A stretch of DNA of 6,387 nt. Source: Chitinophaga pinensis. Lineage in GTDB: Bacteria; Bacteroidota; Bacteroidia; M30B66. The translations under genes were made by a program, and so were the position numbers. Shown piece after piece: positions 1 to 5,321 of this stretch. Positions within the stretch are counted from its first letter, which is position 1. Every line of letters begins with the position of its first letter. The notes under the pieces were generated by a model. The model was not told where the DNA came from and did no database searches. It saw nothing but the letters and a program-made list of their open reading frames with translations. The stretch is taken from contig CALQRR010000100.1 of assembly GCA_943333015.1 (NCBI GenBank), positions 1 to 6,387 of the forward strand. The letters run 5' to 3'.

Positions 1-267
1 GATGTTGAAAACGACTTTGTATTCGAGGTAACTCCAATACCAGGTTATGAGGTAAATGAGCAGGCGGTGTTTGTTTTCAAAATACCGGTAAATGCCCGCT
101 TCGGTGGTTTCGATTTCGGTAGCGAGTTTTCGAAAGGTGAAGTTTTCAAAACCAAGTTTGTTGATCAATAGTAATCCAGAATGGACTATCTTTTTGCCCA
201 AAGCGGTCTCTTCCGGATTTCTCAGGAAAAGCTTCTCATTCATCTTGATTTTAATTTCCAGCTCCAT
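1..267 (-). CDS. TetR/AcrR-family transcriptional regulator, N-terminal part (runs off left edge)
   Basis: This is the first 89 residues of a TetR-type DNA-binding repressor; the ligand-binding/dimerisation domain lies beyond the left edge. From the chosen ATG (267-265) the protein begins MELEIKIK. A TetR N-terminal domain follows: helix 1 around residues 23-38, and the helix-turn-helix at about 44-70 (TFRKLATEIETTEAGIYRYF, then ENKHRLL). The pattern T-x-R-x-L-A ... GIYRYFxNKxxLL is diagnostic of the family. The next stretch, with WYW and LEY, starts the effector domain. A second ATG (243-241, residue 9) is an alternative start; the reading frame stays open upstream of 267 but without another convincing ATG. 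The gene is divergent from the fused ABC-membrane/HlyD gene across 92 bases containing a large palindrome, so it probably represses that operon and itself (inference). The inducer is unknown. It was identified by reading the reverse complement directly. Confidence 0.9.
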   Translation of the reverse strand, partial: MELEIKIKMNEKLFLRNPEETALGKKIVHSGLLLINKLGFENFTFRKLATEIETTEAGIYRYFENKHRLLIYLITWYWSYLEYKVVFNI

Positions 268-300
268 GAACAAAGAATCTAAACTTCTGTTTTTAAAATG

Positions 301-308
301 CGAAGATA
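301..308 (-). promoter_or_regulatory. Probable -7 element for the TetR gene
   Basis: Read leftward, the sequence is TATCTTCG, one mismatch from TAnnTTTG. It is the mirror copy of the rightward element, because both lie in the arms of the same inverted repeat. A start of transcription near 295 would leave a leader of roughly 28 bases before the TetR ATG at 267. No clear -33 element is seen. The symmetry could come from operator constraint alone, so this is less certain than the rightward promoter. Confidence 0.4.
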
Positions 309-336
309 GTAATACTATCACATAAAATATAGTTAC

Positions 337-344
337 TATCTTTG
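337..344 (+). promoter_or_regulatory. Bacteroidota-type -7 promoter element for the exporter operon
   Basis: TATCTTTG matches the Bacteroidota sigma consensus TAnnTTTG exactly. Transcription would begin near 350, about 10 bases before the ATG at 360. No TTG-type -33 element is visible at the expected spacing (about 313-318). The element lies inside the right arm of the inverted repeat, so a repressor bound there would block it. Its position also argues against an upstream TTG start at 342, which overlaps the element. Confidence 0.55.
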
Positions 345-359
345 CGTTCAGATAAACCT

Positions 360-2609
360 ATGGATAAGTCAAAAATGCTCTTTCGATGGATGTTTAACGA
401 ACGTTCCATCATTAGTAAAATATACCTGTTGGCCTTGCTTCAGGGCGTGATGTATTTAGCTATTCCCTTAGGTATTCAGGGAGTTGTGACGTTCATCATG
501 GCAGGAAGTTTTTCTGCATCGCTCTTGTTGTTGTGTACCATCATCGTGCTTGCGGTCACTTTTATTGGTTTTTTTCAGATCTGGCAAATGCGCCTGAATG
601 AAACATTGCACGAGAAAATTTTCACTGATATAGCCTCCCGCATCGGGAATTTCCTCAACGATACAGTTCCTGCAGAACGCATTATTAGTAAGCTCAATCA
701 TTTCTTTGAGGTGGTAACCCTTCAGAAGGGCATCAGCAAAATACTGCTCGATTTTTCGTTCTCCATCATCAGTATCTTTTTTGGTCTGATGATTCTGCCG
801 CTTTACAGCTCCTGGTTTTTGGTACTTACGCTTTTACTCGGGTTGTTTTTCTACTTCATCATCCGCTATTATGGCAAAGAAGGAATGGAAACCAATTTGG
901 AAACTTCGAACAAAAAATACAAGTTGATTATCCATTTTCAGGAAAACAGCAACAACCCGAAAGATGGCTCGTCCGATTTTATCACCCGGACTGATGAAAT
1001 TTTGGATATGTATTTAACAGAGCGGAAAAAACATTACCGCATTCTTGAAACTCAGTTTAAAGGAATCGTCATTTTTAAAATACTCTTCAGTGCTGCATTG
1101 CTTTTTGTGGGAGCCTATCTCGTGCAAAATGGGGAGCTTAATATTGGCCAGTTTATCGCCTCCGAAATCATCATCATTCTGGTCATTAATTCCATCGAAA
1201 AACTCATTGTCAGCCTCAATACCTGCTACGACATCATTACCTCTCTCTATAAAATTGAGCGCATTTTCGGTGATCAGCAGGAATATTCATTTTTTAGGGA
1301 ACAGAAAAAGCAACTTAAAAGTACGGTCAATATTTACCAACGTCCATATCCACGGGCGATCCGGTATTTTATCATTGCCATTTGCCTTTCCGGTGTCGTG
1401 ATGTTATTTATGCCCTGGACACAAAATGTTGAATCAAACGGATCTGTGTCGACGTTAAATCCAGAAAACCGACCGCAGACGGTGACTTCGCGTATTTCTG
1501 GTCGTGTCGAAAAATGGTTTATTCGGGATGGAGATTTGGTCAACCGAAATGACACCATTGCGTTTATTTCCGAGATCAAGGAAGAGTATATCGATCCTCA
1601 GCTGATCGAACGTTCGGAGCAACAGATTGCCTCGAAAGAATCGGCGATGGAATCGTATGAAAAGAAGATCAATGCTGTGAACCAGCAGATTGATGCCTTG
1701 AACCGTTCCCTCCGTTTGAAGATGGAGCAAGCACGGAATAAAATCATTCAGGCCAAAATAAAGGTCAGCACCGACAGTACCGAAGCCAGTGCTTCCACCA
1801 ACAATTACAGGGTATCCGAAACGCAGCTCAAACGCTATGAAGAGCTGTTGGGCAAAGGTGTTATTTCGCGGACAGATGTTGAAAACCGACGCATAAAAGT
1901 TCAGGAAGCGTTGGCTAAAAAGACCTCTGCCGACAATAAATTCTTTGCTGCTAAAAACGAATTGCTTAACACCGAAATTGAGATTAATTCGATTCAGCAG
2001 GAGTATGCGGAGAAGCTGATGAAAGCTGATTCGGAGAAGTTTTCGGTGATGTCGGCGTTGTTTGAATCGGAAGGAGCACTGACCAAACTGCAAAACCAGC
2101 TGGTGAATTACAGCATGCGTAGTGGCTTTTATTATGTGCTGGCGCCGCAAGATGGATACATCAGTAAAATGAGCATTCAGGGTATTGGAGAGATTGTAAA
2201 AGAAGGTGCTCCACTGTGCAGCATTGTTCCCAAGCAAAATGAGCAGGTGGTCGAATTGTATATCAATCCCATTGACTTGCCATTGATACGGAAAGGTCAA
2301 AATGTACAGCTTCGTTTTGATGGCTGGCCTGCCTTTGTCTTTTCGGGATGGCCGGGCGTGAGTTACGGGACCTATTCGGCCGAAATTGTTGCGTTCGACC
2401 GGGTGCTTTCCGACAACGGAAAATTCCGGATTCTGGCGAAAAGCTCGGGAGATCCTTGGCCGGATGCCATTCAGATAGGCAGCGGCGTAAAGGGGTTTGC
2501 CTTGCTGGGGAATGTGCCGCTGTTTTATGAACTGTGGCGGCAGATCAACGGGTTTCCACCGGAGTATTATGTGAAGAAAGACACTCAAATGCCGTATGAA
2601 AAGAAATAA
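360..2609 (+). CDS. Fused ABC-exporter membrane domain and HlyD periplasmic adaptor, lacking an ATPase domain
   Basis: This 749-residue protein starts at ATG 360 (MDKSKMLFRW); ATG 375 is an alternative, and TTG 342 is rejected because it overlaps the -7 element. Residues about 18-290 form a type I ABC exporter membrane domain with six helices (about 18-42, 53-77, 130-150, 152-172, 236-256, 262-285), including the family-like NIGQFIASEIIIILVINSIE. A linker (about 300-333) occupies the place of the ATPase; no Walker A, LSGGQ-type signature or Walker B motif is present. A seventh helix (334-351) leads to a periplasmic HlyD adaptor: lipoyl half-motif 371-405, coiled-coil hairpin about 410-585, second lipoyl half 591-624, and beta-barrel about 630-681 with FDGWPAFVFSGWP. 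R492, L496 and S503 fit the RxxxLxxxxxxS motif by which adaptors contact TolC tips. The following TolC gene overlaps by 14 bases, implying co-translation. Role: the inner-membrane and periplasmic part of a tripartite export system with unknown substrate. Domain identity is confident; transport competence is not. Confidence 0.88.
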   Translation: MDKSKMLFRWMFNERSIISKIYLLALLQGVMYLAIPLGIQGVVTFIMAGSFSASLLLLCTIIVLAVTFIGFFQIWQMRLNETLHEKIFTDIASRIGNFLNDTVPAERIISKLNHFFEVVTLQKGISKILLDFSFSIISIFFGLMILPLYSSWFLVLTLLLGLFFYFIIRYYGKEGMETNLETSNKKYKLIIHFQENSNNPKDGSSDFITRTDEILDMYLTERKKHYRILETQFKGIVIFKILFSAALLFVGAYLVQNGELNIGQFIASEIIIILVINSIEKLIVSLNTCYDIITSLYKIERIFGDQQEYSFFREQKKQLKSTVNIYQRPYPRAIRYFIIAICLSGVVMLFMPWTQNVESNGSVSTLNPENRPQTVTSRISGRVEKWFIRDGDLVNRNDTIAFISEIKEEYIDPQLIERSEQQIASKESAMESYEKKINAVNQQIDALNRSLRLKMEQARNKIIQAKIKVSTDSTEASASTNNYRVSETQLKRYEELLGKGVISRTDVENRRIKVQEALAKKTSADNKFFAAKNELLNTEIEINSIQQEYAEKLMKADSEKFSVMSALFESEGALTKLQNQLVNYSMRSGFYYVLAPQDGYISKMSIQGIGEIVKEGAPLCSIVPKQNEQVVELYINPIDLPLIRKGQNVQLRFDGWPAFVFSGWPGVSYGTYSAEIVAFDRVLSDNGKFRILAKSSGDPWPDAIQIGSGVKGFALLGNVPLFYELWRQINGFPPEYYVKKDTQMPYEKK

Positions 2610-4008
2610 TCATCTGCCCGGAATTTTTGCTGTATTCCTTTTAATTTCTGTTCTACACATTCGGGCGCAAACGCCCTTGAAACTGAGTTATGCCGATTTT
2701 TTGGGCAATATAGTAGCACATAATCCCATGGCTCAGCAGGCCACCAATATTAGTCAGTACGGGGACCTGCAATTACGCGCCGCCCGGGGGAAATACGATC
2801 CGCAACTTACCGGTAGTCATGAGAATAAGTTTTTTGGTGGAACGAATTATTTTACCACAGTCAATTCTGAAATCAAACAACCACTGTTTACCTCACAGTT
2901 TTTCAGATTCGGCTATGATTACGGCATTGGAAGCTATGTGAATCCAGATCAACGGACGTCCTCTTTTGGTTTGCCTTATGTGGGCATGGAAGTGGCATTA
3001 CTGCAAGGAATGATGATGGACAAGCGCAGGGCCGATGTGTTGAAATCGCGCGCATACGTGAAGTATTATGAGGCCGAAAATCAGATTCTGATCAATCAAC
3101 TCTTGTTCGAATCTTCACAGAAATATTTCGACTGGTTATTTTCACTCCGACAAGTATCGCTCAACGACTATTTTCTTGAACTGGCAGAGCAGCGCTACCG
3201 TGGTATTGAAGAATTGACAAACATCGGCGAACGTCCTGCTGTGGATACCATCGAAGCTGGATTGTTTATTCAGTCGCGCTTATTGGATTTGCAAAATGCC
3301 CGTCTTGAAAATTTGAAAAATGCCAATGATCTGGCGGCATTTAATTGGCAAAACGAATCAATGGGCGCCGTATCTGTAAGTTATATCCCTGCAGATACGT
3401 TGGATGTGTATTATGAGCGCGCTAAAAATAGGCTTTCCCAAATCCTTTATCAGGACACGTTGCGTAATCCGGTGATTTCCAAATACAGTGCATTACAAGG
3501 TGTCTTGGAGATCGATAACCGGTTGAAGAAGGAAATGATCAAGCCGCAGCTGAATGTGAATTACAATTTGTTATCGAACAATTCCCTGGATGCAGCGCCG
3601 GTATTTGCGACTAACAGTTATAAATGGGGGATAAATCTTTCCTTTCCATTGTTGTTCCGAACACCGGTGAATGAATATAGAATGGCCAAGATTGTTTCAT
3701 CCAACAACAGTCTGGAATTGCTCAATAAAAACAACGAGTTGAATTATAAAATGAATTTACTCGGACAATCCATGAGTGTGCTTGCAGAACAATTGCTCAA
3801 TGCTCAGAAATCGGTGACTTATAGTAAACGTCTGGTGGAAGCTGAAAAAGAGCGGTTTGCACTGGGCGAAAGTTCCCTTTTTTTAATCAATACCCGCGAA
3901 TCGAAATGGCTCGAGTCTGAGCTCAAACTAGCCGAATACAAATTGAAATTTATCAAAGCAGCCTTGCAGATTATTTACCTCAAAGGAAATCTCAACTACA
4001 CACTTTAA
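2596..4008 (+). CDS. TolC-family outer-membrane efflux/secretion channel
   Basis: This 470-residue protein is the outer-membrane duct of the tripartite system. A Sec signal peptide covers residues 1-24 (charged MKRNN, then a hydrophobic core, then HIRA) with likely cleavage before Q25. There is no lipobox cysteine, so it is probably not a lipoprotein. The two-fold TolC repeat is visible: first repeat start RAARGKYDPQL (61-71), beta strands 80-115, and helix-turn GERPAVDTIEA (211-221); second repeat KPQLNVNYNLL (316-326), strand WGINLSFPLLF (344-354), and helix-turn GESSLFLINTRES (424-436). Length and layout are normal for the family. The ATG lies inside the end of the upstream adaptor gene in another frame (14-base overlap), so translation is probably coupled and no separate promoter is needed. 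The upstream adaptor carries a TolC-tip docking motif, making it the natural partner. Substrate unknown. Confidence 0.9.
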   Translation: MKRNNHLPGIFAVFLLISVLHIRAQTPLKLSYADFLGNIVAHNPMAQQATNISQYGDLQLRAARGKYDPQLTGSHENKFFGGTNYFTTVNSEIKQPLFTSQFFRFGYDYGIGSYVNPDQRTSSFGLPYVGMEVALLQGMMMDKRRADVLKSRAYVKYYEAENQILINQLLFESSQKYFDWLFSLRQVSLNDYFLELAEQRYRGIEELTNIGERPAVDTIEAGLFIQSRLLDLQNARLENLKNANDLAAFNWQNESMGAVSVSYIPADTLDVYYERAKNRLSQILYQDTLRNPVISKYSALQGVLEIDNRLKKEMIKPQLNVNYNLLSNNSLDAAPVFATNSYKWGINLSFPLLFRTPVNEYRMAKIVSSNNSLELLNKNNELNYKMNLLGQSMSVLAEQLLNAQKSVTYSKRLVEAEKERFALGESSLFLINTRESKWLESELKLAEYKLKFIKAALQIIYLKGNLNYTL

Positions 4009-4026
4009 AACGGAATAATACCAGTT

Positions 4027-4950
4027 TTAATACTGATTTATCCAGCTGAAATGCTGCGCTATAATCGCCTCTTTTTCATCCCGCAAATACGTTAAAAAGG
4101 CAAGAGCCAACGGAGAATGGTTTTTATTCTTGAGCCAAATCAGGTTCCAGTTCGACTGTATCGGAAATCCTTTTACTGGAATAATCTGCAGATCGCCGCA
4201 GGTTAGTTCGTTTTTAATCCCAATGAGCGGCATAACCGAGCAGCCGAGCCCAGCAATAACGGCCTGTTTGACGGCCTCGTTCGAGGTGAGCTCCATCTTT
4301 TTGATGACTGGAATATTGTTCTGATCAATAAATTTTTCCATGGTCAGCCGGGTGCCTGATCCGGCTTCTCTGTATATGAGCGGCAGATCTTCAAAAATGC
4401 GTTTATCGTAGAGCTGCTTTTGTAAAACAAAGTCCTTGTTTCCAATGAGGTACAATTTATTCTCAAGTAATTCAATCTTTTCCACCTGCATCGTTTCTGG
4501 AAGCACCGACACCAATGAGAAATCGACTTCGTTTTCTTCTAAACTTAACAGTACTTTCGATTTGTTGGTCACATCCAGAATCAACTCAATTCCAGGATGT
4601 TTTTTATAAAATTCGGTGAGTAAAAACGGAATGACATATTTGGCCGTAGAAACAACCGAGATTTTAAGCCTTCCCGTTAATTGTCCTTTGAATGCCTGAG
4701 TTTTGTAGTTGATGGCATGCACTTCATTTAGAATATTTTCGGCTGCCCTGGCAATTTCTTTTCCAAAATCGGTGACATATAATTTCCGTCCGATGATTTC
4801 TGTCAGTGGTATATCAAATTGATTCTGGAAATTCTTCAGCTGAATGGAAACAGCTGGTTGTGTTAGATGCAGTTCTTCCGCAGCTTTGGTAATGCTCTGT
4901 GTTTGCGTAATGGTATAGAATACCTGCAGCTGATGAAGGGTATAATGCAT
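4027..4950 (-). CDS. LysR-family transcriptional regulator, CbbR/CysL-like
   Basis: This 307-residue LysR-type regulator starts at ATG 4950-4948 (MHYTLHQLQVFYTI), which places the helix-turn-helix at the usual distance from the N-terminus. An in-frame extension to 5013 would add 21 unusual residues and run into the hairpin at 4980-5025. The winged helix-turn-helix spans about residues 3-62 (core SITKAAEELHLTQPAVSIQL, 19-38). A linker helix (64-90) and a periplasmic-binding-protein-like effector domain follow (about 92-300). STAKYVIPFLL (101-111), REAGSGTR (194-201) and NEAVKQAVIAGLGCSVMP (224-241) resemble the CbbR/CysL branch, known for control of carbon fixation or sulfur assimilation genes. 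The target here is unknown. It lies downstream of isocitrate dehydrogenase in the same direction and is convergent with the TolC gene across 18 bases. Family assignment is firm, the subgroup tentative. Confidence 0.92.
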   Translation of the reverse strand: MHYTLHQLQVFYTITQTQSITKAAEELHLTQPAVSIQLKNFQNQFDIPLTEIIGRKLYVTDFGKEIARAAENILNEVHAINYKTQAFKGQLTGRLKISVVSTAKYVIPFLLTEFYKKHPGIELILDVTNKSKVLLSLEENEVDFSLVSVLPETMQVEKIELLENKLYLIGNKDFVLQKQLYDKRIFEDLPLIYREAGSGTRLTMEKFIDQNNIPVIKKMELTSNEAVKQAVIAGLGCSVMPLIGIKNELTCGDLQIIPVKGFPIQSNWNLIWLKNKNHSPLALAFLTYLRDEKEAIIAQHFSWINQY

Positions 4951-4970
4951 AGTGCGAAGTTGGAATGGGT

Positions 4971-5025
4971 AAAAATAGCGAAGAGACAGCAATGCAGAAC
5001 GTATCTCCTGCACAACTGTCTCTTC
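4971..5025 (-). terminator. Nested hairpin plus T-run, candidate terminator or LysR leader element
   Basis: Arms 4980-4989 (GAAGAGACAG) and 5016-5025 (CTGTCTCTTC) are a perfect 10-base inverted repeat. The 26-base loop holds a second inverted repeat, TGCAG (4993-4997) and CTGCA (5008-5012), separated from the outer stem by symmetric 3-base internal loops. In the leftward transcript the stem is followed after four bases by five Ts (4975-4971). It begins 31 bases past the stop of the hypothetical gene, so it could end the isocitrate dehydrogenase transcript. It also lies just upstream of the LysR start and could be an autoregulatory site. The long loop and the gap before the Ts make it an imperfect terminator. 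Confidence 0.4.
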
Positions 5026-5056
5026 AATTATTCGCTTAGTCTACCTGATCAACAAC

Positions 5057-5314
5057 CTATTTTTCTGAAGCTGCCGTTACTCTGAATTCAGAACGGATAT
5101 TCACTAGATTGTCGGAGTCATTCATGCCTTTACACATCACCGCAAGGTCGTTTTGAAGCCGCTTGATACGGTTTTCACGCATCTTTATTTCTTCTTCCGA
5201 ACTCTCACCGGTGATCCTTTTTTCATGAAATCGGATTTTGACTTCTGTCATGGCCGTTAGCAGATCCTGTGCTTCTCGCGCAGTAAATTGACCTTGTATG
5301 AGTTGCATATTCAT
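5057..5314 (-). CDS. Small hypothetical helical protein downstream of isocitrate dehydrogenase
   Basis: I do not recognise a function for this 85-residue protein. It starts at ATG 5314 (MNMQLIQGQF) or at the second ATG 5308, only 7 bases after the isocitrate dehydrogenase stop codon on the same strand, so it is very likely co-transcribed and possibly translationally coupled. A short beta-like start (residues 3-10) leads into FTAREAQDLLTAMTEVKIRF (10-29), a charged segment GESSEEEIKMRENRIKRLQN (36-55) and a tail ending ASEK. The heptad-like hydrophobic spacing and high charge suggest a two-helix coiled-coil hairpin in the cytoplasm. There is no signal peptide, membrane segment or cysteine cluster (single C61). 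The pattern recalls small uncharacterised Bacteroidota proteins, but that is from memory. Its reality as a gene is supported by tight spacing, the absence of a better alternative frame and plausible composition. Confidence 0.7.
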   Translation of the reverse strand: MNMQLIQGQFTAREAQDLLTAMTEVKIRFHEKRITGESSEEEIKMRENRIKRLQNDLAVMCKGMNDSDNLVNIRSEFRVTAASEK

Positions 5315-5321
5315 TTTTGGA

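Larger units (their letters stand above)
299..346. promoter_or_regulatory. Large imperfect inverted repeat, probable TetR operator
   Basis: Arms 299-312 (TGCGAAGATAGTAA) and 333-346 (TTACTATCTTTGCG) are reverse complements at 12 of 14 positions, separated by 20 bases. Nested within are two smaller palindromes: GATAGT-AAT-ACTATC at 305-319 and ATAGT-T-ACTAT at 329-339. The site therefore has four ATAGT/ACTAT half-sites, arranged as two dimer-sized operators. It sits between the divergent TetR gene and the exporter operon and covers both predicted -7 elements. This is the classic layout for a TetR repressor controlling itself and its target. The repeat is seen directly; binding by this regulator is inferred. 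Confidence 0.7.

Noticed and set aside
92..325. A plus-strand open frame over the left edge
   Set aside because: The opposite strand encodes a clear TetR helix-turn-helix, and this frame also crosses the operator and promoter region; it is a shadow.
342..359. TTG start for the fused exporter gene
   Set aside because: It overlaps the predicted -7 element TATCTTTG and would begin before the expected transcription start; ATG 360 is preferred.
1455..2588. A 377-codon open frame on the minus strand opposite the HlyD half
   Set aside because: It lies entirely antisense to a well-supported adaptor domain, its translation shows no recognisable domain and has an odd His/Arg/Phe-rich composition, and it is explained by codon bias of the sense gene.
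4022..4035. Short CAGT ... ACTG inverted repeat as a bidirectional terminator
   Set aside because: The stem is only 4 bases with weak AT-rich extension and no following T-run of useful length; it also overlaps the end of the LysR gene.
4951..5013. N-terminal extension of the LysR regulator to an upstream start
   Set aside because: The added residues do not resemble LysR proteins, ATG 4950 gives the usual helix-turn-helix placement, and the extension would be coded through the inverted repeat.
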